Source of the DNA: Pseudomonas sp. GM49
Lineage (GTDB): Bacteria > Pseudomonadota > Gammaproteobacteria > Pseudomonadales > Pseudomonadaceae
Direction: 5' to 3'
Length of the DNA: 54,093 nt
NCBI RefSeq assembly: GCF_000282355.1
Contig: NZ_AKJL01000295.1
Location: 1 to 54,093 of the forward strand
In this document: piece after piece, positions 33,268 through 42,593 of the stretch
How the letters are laid out: each line of letters opens with the position of its first letter
Position numbering within the stretch: the stretch's first letter is position 1
The notes under the pieces: generated by a model
Told to the model about the DNA's origin: nothing
Databases searched by the model: none
Seen by the model: only the letters and a program-made list of their open reading frames with translations
Made by a program: the position numbers and the translations under genes

Positions 33268-33672
33268 TCATTCGTTGCTGCTACCACGAAACTTGAACAG
33301 ATCCCGCCGCTGTTTCTTGCTCGGTTTGCCATCGGTGCTCACGCCCAGAGCGCCTGCTTTGCGCTCGGCGGCGGCGTTTTCGCGCTTGGCAATGCTGGCT
33401 TCGGTTTCGGCGTACAGCATCTGCGCCTCCGGTGCGCCACGGCGAACGATCGACAACGCCTGGACCACTACCGTGCGCTCATCGAAACCGGCGCGAATTA
33501 CAAACTCGTCGCCGACCCGTGGCTCTTTACCCGGCTTGCAGCGTTCGCCCCGGCAATGCACCTTACCGCTTTCAATCGCCGCCTTGGCCAGGGCACGGGT
33601 TTTGTAAAATCGTGCAGCCCACAACCATTTATCGAGGCGGACTTTGTCGTCCTCTTCGTTTTTTTGTGCCAT
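33268..33672 (-). CDS. hslR: Ribosome-associated heat-shock protein Hsp15
   Basis: The 134-residue protein has the S4 RNA-binding domain near its N-terminus (VRLDKWLWAARFYKTRALAKA, about 11-31), followed by GERCKPGKEPRVGDEFVIR and a basic C-terminal tail (KPSKKQRRDLFKFRG). Hsp15 rescues stalled 50S subunits carrying nascent chains. The order hslR-hslO is conserved. The start is the first ATG. Confidence 0.95.
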   Translation of the reverse strand: MAQKNEEDDKVRLDKWLWAARFYKTRALAKAAIESGKVHCRGERCKPGKEPRVGDEFVIRAGFDERTVVVQALSIVRRGAPEAQMLYAETEASIAKRENAAAERKAGALGVSTDGKPSKKQRRDLFKFRGSSNE

Positions 33673-33751
33673 GGAATTTCCTCATTCTGAAATATTGGTG
33701 AACTGTACTACCGTTTCTGACGTACCAAGAATTTCACCGGCTCGGATTACA

Positions 33752-33892
33752 ATGCTGACATTCCATAACCTCCTTGCGAGGCTGGAAATCCGGGCCGTAG
33801 ATATCTGTCGCCTTTTAACCATTATTCTGCGTGAATACCGCGAATTCGGCCGCATGCGGCCCGAGCGGTTTCTACCGGTTGAGCACTTTTGA
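33752..33892 (+). CDS. rimA: Small protein upstream of rimB, probable RimA
   Basis: This 46-residue frame (MLTFHNLLARLEIRAVDIC then a basic RPERFLPVEHF tail) ends in TTGA, overlapping the TTG start of the next gene by 4 bp. In P. fluorescens the RimK operon is described as rimABK, with RimA a small regulatory protein encoded first. Position, direction and coupling fit. The identification rests on synteny, since so short a protein carries little family signal. Confidence 0.6.
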   Translation: MLTFHNLLARLEIRAVDICRLLTIILREYREFGRMRPERFLPVEHF

Positions 33893-34368
33893 AGACATTT
33901 GACCATTTGACCGTTGTCGGTCTGCGCGAGTGGGTGGCGCTCCCGGATTTGGGAGTCGCGGGCCTTCGGGCAAAAATCGACACCGGTGCCAGCACCTCAA
34001 GCCTCCACGCCACCGAAATCGAGCTGTTCGAGCGCGATGGTGAGCAGTGGGTGCGTTTTACCGCCCACCTGGGTTCCGTCGTACAACTGCGCCACCGGCG
34101 CTGCGAAGCACCGTTGGTGACGATGAAAACCATTAAAAGCTCAAACGGTCACGCGCAGGTGCGATACGTGATCAGCACCACCCTGGCCCTTGGTGATCGG
34201 GTCTGGCGGGTCGAGTTCACGCTCGCCTGCCGCAAGTCCATGCGTTATCGCCTGCTGCTCGGCTCCAAAGCCCTGATCCATGGCCAGTTGGTGGTCAATC
34301 CGGGCATCAAGTATGTACAAGACAAGCCGGTGTTCCCGGTATCTACCTCTTCCACAGGTGTTGCATGA
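33889..34368 (+). CDS. rimB: Retropepsin-like aspartic protease, RimB
   Basis: The 159-residue protein starts at TTG 33889 and has a DTGAS motif (D31-T-G-A-S), as in retropepsin-type aspartic proteases; these proteins are also annotated as ATP-dependent zinc proteases. The C-terminal part LLLGSKALIHGQLVVNPG completes the small beta barrel. In rimABK systems RimB is reported to act on the poly-glutamate tail RimK adds to ribosomal protein S6. It overlaps rimK by 4 bp (ATGA) and the upstream small gene by 4 bp, so the three are translationally coupled. Confidence 0.85.
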   Translation: MKTFDHLTVVGLREWVALPDLGVAGLRAKIDTGASTSSLHATEIELFERDGEQWVRFTAHLGSVVQLRHRRCEAPLVTMKTIKSSNGHAQVRYVISTTLALGDRVWRVEFTLACRKSMRYRLLLGSKALIHGQLVVNPGIKYVQDKPVFPVSTSSTGVA

Positions 34369-35270
34369 AGATCGCTGTGCTGTCGCGGAACCCGCGTCTG
34401 TATTCCACCCGCCGCCTGGTTGAAGCCGGTACTGAACGCGGCCATGAAATGGTGGTGGTCGATACCCTGCGCGCCTACATGAACATCGCCAGCCACAAGC
34501 CGCAGATCCACTACCGCGGCAAACCGCTGGAGGGTTTCGATGCGGTGATTCCACGGATCGGTGCGTCCGTGACCTTTTATGGCTGCGCAGTGCTGCGCCA
34601 GTTCGAAATGATGGGGGTATTTCCGCTCAACGAATCGGTAGCCATTGCCCGTTCACGGGACAAGCTGCGTTCGCTGCAATTGCTGTCCCGTCGCGGGATC
34701 GGCTTGCCGGTGACCGGGTTTGCCCACTCCCCCGATGACATTCCCGACCTGATCGAAATGGTCAACGGCGCGCCGCTGGTGATCAAGGTGCTGGAAGGCA
34801 CCCAAGGCATCGGCGTGGTGCTGTGCGAAACCGCTACAGCCGCAGAATCGGTGATCGAGGCGTTCATGGGCCTCAAGCAGAACATCATGGTTCAGGAGTA
34901 CATCAAGGAAGCCGGTGGCGCGGACATTCGCTGCTTCGTCGTCGGGGACAAGGTGATTGCCGCGATGAAGCGCCAGGCCAAACCCGGCGAGTTTCGCTCC
35001 AACCTGCATCGCGGTGGCAGCGCGAGCCTGATCAAGATCACGCCGGAAGAGCGCATGACGGCGTTGCGCGCAGCCAAGGTCATGGGGCTGGCGGTAGCGG
35101 GTGTGGACATCCTGCGCTCCAATCACGGGCCGCTGGTGATGGAAGTGAACTCGTCGCCGGGGCTGGAAGGGATCGAGACCACCACTGGCAAGAATGTCGC
35201 GGGGATCATCATCGAGCATCTGGAGAAGAATGGCGGGCCGAATATGACGCGGACCAAGGGCAAGGGTTGA
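34365..35270 (+). CDS. rimK: Ribosomal protein S6 glutamate ligase RimK
   Basis: The 301-residue ATP-grasp enzyme has the length of E. coli RimK. It starts MKIAVLSRNPRLYSTRRL and carries VIKVLEGTQGIGVVL, MVQEYIKEAGGADIRCFVVG and VMEVNSSPGLEGIE, including the Mg-binding Glu/Asn residues. It adds glutamates to the C-terminus of ribosomal protein S6 and so reshapes translation in Pseudomonas. It is the last gene of the coupled rimABK set, followed by a REPIN and then by envZ/ompR in the opposite orientation. Confidence 0.95.
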   Translation: MKIAVLSRNPRLYSTRRLVEAGTERGHEMVVVDTLRAYMNIASHKPQIHYRGKPLEGFDAVIPRIGASVTFYGCAVLRQFEMMGVFPLNESVAIARSRDKLRSLQLLSRRGIGLPVTGFAHSPDDIPDLIEMVNGAPLVIKVLEGTQGIGVVLCETATAAESVIEAFMGLKQNIMVQEYIKEAGGADIRCFVVGDKVIAAMKRQAKPGEFRSNLHRGGSASLIKITPEERMTALRAAKVMGLAVAGVDILRSNHGPLVMEVNSSPGLEGIETTTGKNVAGIIIEHLEKNGGPNMTRTKGKG

Positions 35271-35300
35271 TTCTGAATTTTGTGGCGGCAAGGATGCCGC

Positions 35301-35407
35301 CATCGCGAGCAAGCTCGCTCCCACAGTGATCTTCAGTGGACATACAATTTGTGTTCAACACGATCACTGTGGGAGCGGGCTTGCTCCGGGCGGCGTTCCG
35401 ACGAAGG
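35301..35407. repeat. REPIN between convergent rimK and envZ
   Basis: The left unit CATCGCGAGCAAGCTCGCTC is plain. The right unit GGAGCGGGCTTGCTCCGGGC carries the GGCGTTCCGACGAAGG extension variant. Confidence 0.88.
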
Positions 35408-35437
35408 GGCCTTCAGCCCCTCAGCAAGATCCTGTTT

Positions 35438-36751
35438 TTAAACAGCATCCCGCGGCAACATCAACCCCAACGGCAAGCGCACCCGCGCTTCAAGCCCACC
35501 ACCCGAGCGGTTACGCAACTCAACATTCCCGCCATGCATCGAAGCAATCCGCTTCACGATCGCCAACCCTAAACCGGTGCCCTTCCCGCCCCGGGCACGA
35601 TCACCGCGGGTGAACGGGTTGAAAATCGCTTCCAGTTCCGACGGATCAATTCCGGCACCACGGTCCATGACACTCAGCACCACATACGGCGCGCTGGTGT
35701 CTCCGGACACATACGCCGCCACCTCTACACCGCTGCCGGCATGATGCAGCGCATTGCCGATCAGGTTGTTCAGCAATCGCTTCATCGACACACGACGCAA
35801 CGGAAACGGCTGAATCGGCTCCAGGCGCAGCCGCACTTTCTCTTCATTCTGGTTGTAGGGCGCAGCGACTTCGCGGACCAGGTCGCTCAGGTCAACTTCT
35901 TCCACCGACTCGTCGCGCCCGTCACGAATGAACGCCAGGAACTGATCGAGAATCGCGTCCATGTCTTCGATATCGCGCACCATGTCGTCGGTCAGGTCGG
36001 TGCGATCACCCATCAATTCCAGGGACAGGCGCAAGCGGGTCAACGGCGTGCGCAAATCATGGGAAACCCCGGCCAGCATCAGCTCACGCTCGCGACCGGC
36101 CTGCTCGACGTCTTCGGCCATCTGGTTGAAAGCGCGGTAAACCTCGGTCATCTCACTCGGCGTATCGCTGATCGGCAGGCGCACGCTGCGCCCCTGGCCC
36201 AGTTGCCGCGCGGCATACACCAGACGTTTCAGAGGTTGATTGAGCTGGCTGACGAAGATCCAGGCTGAAGCGGTGGAAAGCAGACCAATCGCGAGGAACC
36301 AGCCCAGTACATTCCAGATTTTCTGGCCGCGCAACGGATGGGGATACAGGGGTACTTTCAGCCAGCCATCCCCCAGGCTTGGTGCCCGAACCCACAGCGC
36401 CGGTGGCGAATGCATGCGCAGCCGGACTTCAGTGTCGGCACCCAGCTCCGCCTGCATCTGCCGCTGGTAGATCTCGCTGTAAGGCCAGTGTTGTTCGCCT
36501 TCCGGCACGCCGGCACCCACCACCCGGATCAGGGTCGCGGCCTCGGCGATCTTGCCGCGGCTTTCTTCATCGGCGGCCCAATAGGCGCGCAGCGTCAGGG
36601 CGACACCGTGGCTGTACTGGCGGTCCACCAGCACGTCTTCGTTCATCAGCAGATAAACCAGGGTCAGCGCCTTGGAGAAGAGTACGACGATGAGCACCAG
36701 CCAAAGGGTGCGGGAGAAGAAGCTCTGAGGGAACCAAACGGGGGTTTTCAT
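35438..36751 (-). CDS. envZ: Osmosensor histidine kinase EnvZ
   Basis: The 437-residue inner-membrane kinase has one TM near 13-33, a periplasmic sensor to about 130, a second TM (about 145-165), a HAMP domain, and the H box with H231 (GVSHDLRTPLTRLRL). N and G boxes follow (NLIGNALHHAG, DRGAGID, GKGTGLGLAIVKRI). It phosphorylates and dephosphorylates OmpR. In E. coli envZ overlaps ompR, but here 115 bp separate them, with two hairpins in the gap. Confidence 0.95.
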   Translation of the reverse strand: MKTPVWFPQSFFSRTLWLVLIVVLFSKALTLVYLLMNEDVLVDRQYSHGVALTLRAYWAADEESRGKIAEAATLIRVVGAGVPEGEQHWPYSEIYQRQMQAELGADTEVRLRMHSPPALWVRAPSLGDGWLKVPLYPHPLRGQKIWNVLGWFLAIGLLSTASAWIFVSQLNQPLKRLVYAARQLGQGRSVRLPISDTPSEMTEVYRAFNQMAEDVEQAGRERELMLAGVSHDLRTPLTRLRLSLELMGDRTDLTDDMVRDIEDMDAILDQFLAFIRDGRDESVEEVDLSDLVREVAAPYNQNEEKVRLRLEPIQPFPLRRVSMKRLLNNLIGNALHHAGSGVEVAAYVSGDTSAPYVVLSVMDRGAGIDPSELEAIFNPFTRGDRARGGKGTGLGLAIVKRIASMHGGNVELRNRSGGGLEARVRLPLGLMLPRDAV

Positions 36752-36786
36752 GAATAACCGTTAAACACTTGCAGGAGAGAGCGATG

Positions 36787-36842
36787 CTCGCATATTGCGG
36801 TTTGCGAGTCTGCGGACAGGATCGATTGATCCGGTGTCCGCA
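36787..36842 (-). other. Two hairpins in the ompR-envZ gap
   Basis: CTCGCA (36787-36792) pairs with TGCGAG (36803-36808). TGCGGACA (36811-36818) pairs with TGTCCGCA (36835-36842) with an inner GGATC/GATCC stem. There is no T-run on the minus strand, so these are not simple terminators. They probably lie in the ompR-envZ transcript and could lower envZ expression or stabilise a processed ompR mRNA. Confidence 0.55.
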
Positions 36843-36866
36843 TGACCCGCTCCTACAAATCGCCAA

Positions 36867-37607
36867 TCACTTGGTGGCGGTACCATCCGGAACAAACACG
36901 TAACCCACGCCCCAGACAGTCTGGATGTAACGCGGTTTGGAGGGGTCGGGTTCAATCATCCGGCGCAGACGGGAAATCTGCACATCGATGGAACGCTCCA
37001 GGGCATCCCACTCGCGGCCACGGGCCAGGTTCATCAATTTATCGCGGGTCAGCGGTTGACGCGCGTTCATCACCAGGGCCTTGAGCACCGCGAATTCACC
37101 GGTGGTGAGCATGTGCACTTCTTCGCCGCGCTTGAGCTCGCGGGTGGCCAGGGACAACTCGTAGTCACCGAAGGTCACGCTTTCGTCTTCGCTGCCCGGG
37201 GCGCCAGGCACCGGAGCCGACTGGCGACGCAATACCGCTTTGACGCGGGCCATCAGCTCATCCGGGTTGAACGGCTTGGCCAGGTAATCGTCGGCGCCCA
37301 GTTCCAGGCCCTTGATGCGGCTCAACTCGTCGCCCTTGGCGGTGAGCATGATGATCGGAATCTGGTTGTTCGCGTTGCGCAGACGGCGGCAGGCGGTCAG
37401 GCCGTCTTCGCCGGGCAACATCAGGTCGAGGACAACCAGGTTGAACACTTCGCGCGCCAGCAGGCGATCCATTTGCTCAGTGTTCGGTACGGCGCGGGCG
37501 CGATAGCCCTTGCTGACGAAAAAACGTTCCAACAGGCTGCTGAGGCCCGGATCGTCGTCAACAATAAGAATTTTTTCGCCTTCAGCAATGTTTGCAGTGC
37601 TGCTCAT
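36867..37607 (-). CDS. ompR: Response regulator OmpR
   Basis: The 246-residue protein has a receiver domain with D17-D18 and phospho-acceptor D61 (VVLDLMLPGEDG), K110-region TAKGDELSRI and the winged-helix DNA-binding domain (about 145-240, HMLTTGEFAVLKALV, LERSIDVQISRLRRMIEPD, TVWGVGYVFV). It controls outer-membrane porins and osmotic responses together with EnvZ. It is transcribed first in the ompR-envZ unit. Confidence 0.97.
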   Translation of the reverse strand: MSSTANIAEGEKILIVDDDPGLSSLLERFFVSKGYRARAVPNTEQMDRLLAREVFNLVVLDLMLPGEDGLTACRRLRNANNQIPIIMLTAKGDELSRIKGLELGADDYLAKPFNPDELMARVKAVLRRQSAPVPGAPGSEDESVTFGDYELSLATRELKRGEEVHMLTTGEFAVLKALVMNARQPLTRDKLMNLARGREWDALERSIDVQISRLRRMIEPDPSKPRYIQTVWGVGYVFVPDGTATK

Positions 37608-37968
37608 TGGATGCTCCTTTGATCTCGGCGCGCATTATGGCGTAGCTGCCGTTATACGCACCGTGTGCATTGTTAGCAGATTTTTCCTTTAGCGCCAGAA
37701 AACCGGCCGTTGTGCCTGCTGCCTGCGATGCCCCCGAACGACAGAACGCTGGTTATAATGCGCGGCCTTTTGTGTCAGGCAACATCAGACAGGTACTACA
37801 GACAGGCGCCATTTATTTTCATGGTGTCGGCAGTAATTGTTCGATTTCACGGGTCAACGGGATACCTTTTGATCCAGGTAGCGGCGCAGGCCAGGCCGCT
37901 CAACCAGACTCGCCGAGCCCTTATCCTTGCGCCTGCGAGCCTGCTTTCACAATTTGTCAGGTGGTTTT
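37608..37968 (+). other. Regulatory gap between divergent ompR and tex
   Basis: In 361 bp the clearest signal is a TATAAT -10 box at 37754-37759 (GGTTATAATGCG), without a good -35 at 17 bp. It would give a leader of about 200 nt for tex. Small frames in this leader are not supported. The ompR promoter should be in the left part. Confidence 0.4.
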
Positions 37969-40293
37969 ATGGACAGCATCAACAGCCGCATCGCCGAGGA
38001 ACTCGGTGTACGCCCACAACAGGTCGAAGCGGCCGTCGCGCTACTCGATGAAGGCTCTACCGTTCCCTTCATCGCCCGTTACCGGAAAGAAGTGACCGGC
38101 AGCCTCGACGATACGCAATTGCGTCATCTGGAAGAGCGCCTGCGCTACCTGCGAGAACTCGACGAACGGCGCATCAGCATCCTTGCCAGCATCGAAGAGC
38201 AAGGCAAGCTGACGCCGCAACTTGAACGCGACATCAAGCTCGCCGACACCAAGACCCGTCTCGAAGACTTGTACCTGCCGTACAAGCAGAAGCGCCGCAC
38301 CAAGGGCCAGATCGCCCTGGAAGCCGGCCTCGGCGAACTGGCCGACGGTTTGTTCAACGACCCGTCCCTGAGCCCGGAAACCGAAGCCGCACGTTTCATC
38401 GACGCAGAAAAAGGCGTGGCCGATGTGAAGGCTGCCCTCGAAGGCGCCAAGTACATCCTCATGGAGCGCTTCGCCGAAGACGCCGGTCTGCTGGACAAAC
38501 TGCGCAGCTACCTCAAGCAGGAGGCCACCCTCAGTGCCCGCGTGATTGCCGGCAAGGAGGAAGAAGGCGCCAAGTTCCGCGACTACTTCGAACACGACGA
38601 ACCGCTCAAAAGCATGCCGTCGCACCGTGCGCTGGCAATTTTCCGTGGCCGCAACGAAGGCATCCTCAGCTCCGCGCTGAAAGTCGGCGACGAACTGCCG
38701 GGCACCATGCACCCGTGCGAAGGCATGATTGGCCAGCAATTCGGTATCCAGAACCAGAACCGCACCGCCGACAAATGGCTGGGCGAAGTGGTGCGCTGGA
38801 CCTGGAAGGTCAAGCTCTACACCCATCTGGAAACCGACCTGCTGGGCGAGCTGCGCGATGGCGCGGAAACCGAAGCGATCAACGTGTTCGCCCACAACTT
38901 GCACGACCTGCTGCTGTCGGCCCCGGCCGGCCCGCGCGCCACTTTGGGCCTCGACCCTGGCCTGCGTACTGGGTGCAAAGTGGCCGTGGTTGATGCCACC
39001 GGCAAGCTGCTGGATCACGCCACGGTTTACCCGCACGTGCCGCACAACAAGTGGGACCAGACCATCGCGGTGCTCGCCGCCCTGTGCGCCAAGCACTCGG
39101 TGGACCTGATCGCCATCGGCAACGGTACCGCCAGCCGTGAAACCGATAAGCTGGCCGCCGAGCTGATCAAAAAATATCCAGCGATGAAGATGACCAAGGT
39201 CATGGTTTCCGAGGCCGGTGCATCGGTTTACTCGGCGTCGGAACTGGCCTCCAAGGAATTCCCGGACCTCGACGTGTCGATCCGTGGCGCCGTGTCGATT
39301 GCCCGTCGCCTGCAAGATCCGCTGGCTGAGCTGGTGAAGATCGATCCGAAATCCATCGGCGTTGGCCAGTACCAGCACGACGTGTCGCAGCTGAAACTGG
39401 CCCGTGGCCTGGATGCAGTGGTCGAGGACTGCGTGAACGCCGTCGGCGTGGACGTGAACACCGCTTCCGTGGCGTTGCTGGCACGGATTTCCGGCCTCAA
39501 CACAACCCTGGCGCAGAACATCGTCAGCCACCGCGACGAGCATGGCGCGTTCAAGACCCGCGCCGCATTGAAGAAAGTCGCGCGCCTGGGCGAAAAAACC
39601 TTCGAACAGGCCGCCGGATTCCTGCGCGTGATGAACGGCGACAACCCGCTGGACGCCTCCGCGGTACACCCGGAAGCCTATCCGCTGGTGCAACGCATCG
39701 CCGCCGAGACCGACCGCGACATTCGCTCACTGATCGGCGACAGCGGTTTCCTCAAGCGCCTTGATCCGAAGAAATTCACCGACGAAACCTTCGGTCTTCC
39801 GACCGTTACCGACATTCTCCAGGAGCTGGACAAGCCAGGACGCGACCCGCGCCCCGAGTTCAAGACGGCCGAGTTCCAGGAAGGCGTCGAAGACCTCAAG
39901 GACCTGCAGCTGGGCATGATCCTCGAAGGCGTGGTGACCAACGTGACCAACTTCGGTGCCTTCGTCGATATCGGCGTGCATCAGGACGGTTTGGTACATA
40001 TCTCCGCGCTTTCGGAGAAATTCATCAAGGATCCACGGGAAGCGGTCAAGGCCGGTGACGTGGTGAAAGTGAAGGTCATGGAAGTCGACATCCCGCGCAA
40101 ACGCGTGGGCCTGTCGATGCGCATGAGCGACACCCCGGGCGAGAAAATCGACGGCGCTCGCGGCGCGCGTCCGGGATCGGCGCCACGCCAATCCCAGAAC
40201 ACGGCACCGCGCAAGGAAACCACGGCAGCAGCACCGAGCAACAATGCCATGGCTTCGCTGTTCGCCAATGCCAAGCAGTTGAAGAAACGCTGA
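37969..40293 (+). CDS. tex: RNA-binding transcriptional accessory protein Tex
   Basis: From ATG 37969 (AGGTGG upstream) the protein has 774 residues. Domains in order: N-terminal HTH-like region (SRIAEELGVRPQQVEAAVAL), the YqgF RNase-H-like core (ATLGLDPGLRTGCKVAVVD, about 325-450), helix-hairpin-helix repeats (about 505-570) and a C-terminal S1 RNA-binding domain (GMILEGVVTNVTNFGAFVDI, about 650-720). A Lys/Ala-rich tail ends it. Tex is a conserved nucleic-acid-binding protein affecting transcription and toxin expression. The stop overlaps the next start (TGATG). Confidence 0.96.
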   Translation: MDSINSRIAEELGVRPQQVEAAVALLDEGSTVPFIARYRKEVTGSLDDTQLRHLEERLRYLRELDERRISILASIEEQGKLTPQLERDIKLADTKTRLEDLYLPYKQKRRTKGQIALEAGLGELADGLFNDPSLSPETEAARFIDAEKGVADVKAALEGAKYILMERFAEDAGLLDKLRSYLKQEATLSARVIAGKEEEGAKFRDYFEHDEPLKSMPSHRALAIFRGRNEGILSSALKVGDELPGTMHPCEGMIGQQFGIQNQNRTADKWLGEVVRWTWKVKLYTHLETDLLGELRDGAETEAINVFAHNLHDLLLSAPAGPRATLGLDPGLRTGCKVAVVDATGKLLDHATVYPHVPHNKWDQTIAVLAALCAKHSVDLIAIGNGTASRETDKLAAELIKKYPAMKMTKVMVSEAGASVYSASELASKEFPDLDVSIRGAVSIARRLQDPLAELVKIDPKSIGVGQYQHDVSQLKLARGLDAVVEDCVNAVGVDVNTASVALLARISGLNTTLAQNIVSHRDEHGAFKTRAALKKVARLGEKTFEQAAGFLRVMNGDNPLDASAVHPEAYPLVQRIAAETDRDIRSLIGDSGFLKRLDPKKFTDETFGLPTVTDILQELDKPGRDPRPEFKTAEFQEGVEDLKDLQLGMILEGVVTNVTNFGAFVDIGVHQDGLVHISALSEKFIKDPREAVKAGDVVKVKVMEVDIPRKRVGLSMRMSDTPGEKIDGARGARPGSAPRQSQNTAPRKETTAAAPSNNAMASLFANAKQLKKR

Positions 40294-40676
40294 TGGACAT
40301 TCCCGCCGGGCTGACCGAAAGCGCGTTTTTCAAGCTGTTGGGTTGCCGCTTGCACAGCCTGGAAACCGGGGTGGCGCAAGTCGCCCTGGCGCTTGAACCC
40401 GAGCTGCGCAATCGCGGTGGCAAGCTCCACGGCGGGGCCTTGTTCAGCCTGGTGGACATTGCCATGGGGCTGGCCTGTTCCAGCACCCACGGCTTTGACC
40501 AGCAGAGCGCAACCATCGAGTGCAAGATCAATTACATCCGCGCCGTATCCGAAGGCGAGGTGATGTGCACGGCGCGGGTGATCCACCCGGGCCGCCGCAC
40601 ACTGGTGGTCGAGGCCGATGTGATGCAGGGCGACAAACTGGTCGCAAAAGCACAAGGCACGTTCGCTGTCCTGTAG
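40293..40676 (+). CDS. PaaI-family thioesterase
   Basis: This 127-residue hotdog protein starts in the TGATG overlap with tex. NRGGKLHGGALFSLVDIAMG (about 46-65) is the PaaI-type signature around the catalytic Asp, with the strand ECKINYIRAVSEGEV following. Such proteins hydrolyse aryl- or acyl-CoA thioesters. It is translationally coupled to tex, although no functional link is evident. A strong terminator follows. Confidence 0.88.
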   Translation: MDIPAGLTESAFFKLLGCRLHSLETGVAQVALALEPELRNRGGKLHGGALFSLVDIAMGLACSSTHGFDQQSATIECKINYIRAVSEGEVMCTARVIHPGRRTLVVEADVMQGDKLVAKAQGTFAVL

Positions 40677-40702
40677 CTAGATGTCATCGATTTGAGTTAA
40701 TT

Positions 40703-40733
40703 TCGACGCTGTGATCGCAGCGTCGAGCTTTTC
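40703..40733 (+). terminator. Terminator of the tex operon
   Basis: TCGACGCTG (40703-40711) and CAGCGTCGA (40718-40726) form a perfect stem followed by GCTTTTCT, 27 bp after the thioesterase stop. Confidence 0.85.
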
Positions 40734-40825
40734 TGTGGGAGCGGGCTTGCCCGCGAAGAGGGAGTGTCAGTCAACCTCAAGTCGTCTGACACACCGCCTT
40801 CGCGGGCAAGCCCGCTCCCACAGGG
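40733..40825. repeat. REPIN
   Basis: CTGTGGGAGCGGGCTTGCCC and its perfect inverse GGGCAAGCCCGCTCCCACAG enclose a spacer with its own GTGTCAG/CTGACAC symmetry. It directly follows the tex terminator. Confidence 0.9.
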
Positions 40826-40994
40826 ATTGCGTTTCCTTCGCGTGCATTTGCCAGATTCAAGGATTGAAGTCGGCGGTTCCAAAGGGGCTTTGAGAGCCCG
40901 AAAAACCAGGCGAAAACGCCAGTTTTAACTTCACCCTTGTAGACCGTCTTGCCCACCCCCATATTGGGGCGACTGACGCGTGAAGGAATCCAAC

Positions 40995-42578
40995 TTGAGC
41001 GAACTTCTCAACCGCCGCCTGGCCCTGCTCGGCGAGCGCGCTAACCTCTCTCTGCTCGAACAGTGCCTTCACGGCATCGAACGTGAATGCCTGCGCGTGA
41101 ACGGCGAAGGTCGCCTGGCGCAAACGCCGCACCCGGAAGAATTGGGTTCCGCGCTGACCAACGAACAGATCACCACCGACTACTCCGAATCGCTGCTGGA
41201 GTTCATCACTCCGGCCCTGCCTGACCCGGCGGATACGTTGGCGAGCCTGGACAGGATTCACCGTTTTGCCTACAGCAAGCTTGGCAACGAGTATCTGTGG
41301 AGCCCATCGATGCCGTGCCCGTTGCCGGCCGAGGAAGACATCCCGATCGCCTATTACGGCACGTCCAATATCGGGCAGCTCAAGTACGTCTACCGCAAGG
41401 GCCTGGCCCTGCGCTACGGCAAGACCATGCAATGCATTGCCGGCATCCACTACAACTTTTCCCTGCCGGAAAAGCTCTGGCCGCTGCTCAGGCAGGCCGA
41501 AGGTTTTGTCGGCACCGACCGCGACTTTCAGTCGTCGTCCTACATCGCGCTGATCCGCAACTTCCGCCGCTACAGCTGGCTGCTGATGTACCTGTTCGGT
41601 GCTTCACCAGCACTGGACGCCGGGTTCCTGCGCGGTCGTTTGCACCAGTTGGAACAACTGGACCCGCAGACTTTGTACCTGCCGTACGCCACCAGCCTGC
41701 GCATGAGCGACCTGGGTTACCAGAGCAATGCCCAGGCCGGCCTGACGCCGTGCTACAACGATCTGAACAGCTACACCGACAGCCTGCGCAAAGCGGTGGC
41801 CACGCCGTATGCGCCGTACGTCGAAGTCGGCACCCACCAGGATGGCGAGTGGGTGCAGCTCAACACCAACATCCTGCAGATCGAAAACGAGTACTACTCC
41901 AACATCCGCCCGAAACGCGTGACCTACACCGGCGAGCGTCCTATCCAGGCGCTGATGGCCCGCGGCATCCAGTACGTCGAAGTGCGTTGCCTGGACATCA
42001 ACCCGTTCCTGCCGATGGGCATCGACCTCACCGAGGCGCGTTTCCTCGATGCATTCCTGCTGTACTGCGCGCTCAACGACAGCCCTCTGCTGACCAACAC
42101 CAGTTGCGGCAACGCGACCTCGAACTTCCTCAGCGTGGTCAAGGAAGGTCGTCGTCCGGGTCTGCAACTGCAACGCGACGGGCAGCCGGTTGATCTGAAG
42201 GAGTGGGCCGGCGAACTGCTGGAAAAAATCGCTCCGCTGGCAGCGATGCTCGACCAGAGCCATGGCGGCGATGCCCACAGCAAGGCACTGGATGCCCAGA
42301 TGGCCAAGGTCCTGGACCCGTCTCTGACGCCGTCGGCCCAGGTATTGGCGGCGATGGCCGAGCACAAGGAGAGCTTTGCCCAGTTCTCCCTGCGCCAGAG
42401 CCAGGCCCATGCCGAATTCTTCCGCAGCGAGCCATTGGCGGCTGAAGAACAAAGCAGGTTTGAAGAACTGGCGCGTTCATCGCTGGCTCAACAGGCTGAG
42501 CTGGAGCAGAACGAAGTCGGTGATTTCGATGTGTTTGTCGGGGCGTACCAGGCGAGCATTCTGGCAATCAGCAACTGA
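40995..42578 (+). CDS. gshA: Glutamate-cysteine ligase
   Basis: The TTG at 40995 is preferred (AAGGA 7 bp upstream; product 527 residues beginning MSELLNRRLALLG). The GTG at 40980 would add five residues. GshA makes gamma-glutamylcysteine, the first step of glutathione synthesis. Family segments GIERECLRVN, DYSESLLEFITPAL, QCIAGIHYNFSLPEKLWPLL and RCLDINPFLPMGID are present. An AAGGTCC-TTC-GGACCTT hairpin overlaps its stop codon and may act as a weak terminator. Confidence 0.95.
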   Translation: MSELLNRRLALLGERANLSLLEQCLHGIERECLRVNGEGRLAQTPHPEELGSALTNEQITTDYSESLLEFITPALPDPADTLASLDRIHRFAYSKLGNEYLWSPSMPCPLPAEEDIPIAYYGTSNIGQLKYVYRKGLALRYGKTMQCIAGIHYNFSLPEKLWPLLRQAEGFVGTDRDFQSSSYIALIRNFRRYSWLLMYLFGASPALDAGFLRGRLHQLEQLDPQTLYLPYATSLRMSDLGYQSNAQAGLTPCYNDLNSYTDSLRKAVATPYAPYVEVGTHQDGEWVQLNTNILQIENEYYSNIRPKRVTYTGERPIQALMARGIQYVEVRCLDINPFLPMGIDLTEARFLDAFLLYCALNDSPLLTNTSCGNATSNFLSVVKEGRRPGLQLQRDGQPVDLKEWAGELLEKIAPLAAMLDQSHGGDAHSKALDAQMAKVLDPSLTPSAQVLAAMAEHKESFAQFSLRQSQAHAEFFRSEPLAAEEQSRFEELARSSLAQQAELEQNEVGDFDVFVGAYQASILAISN

Positions 42579-42593
42579 AGGTCCTTCGGACCT

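Noticed and set aside
37810..38051. Short frame in the tex leader
   Set aside because: It overlaps tex in another frame, shows no recognisable protein features and lacks a ribosome binding site.
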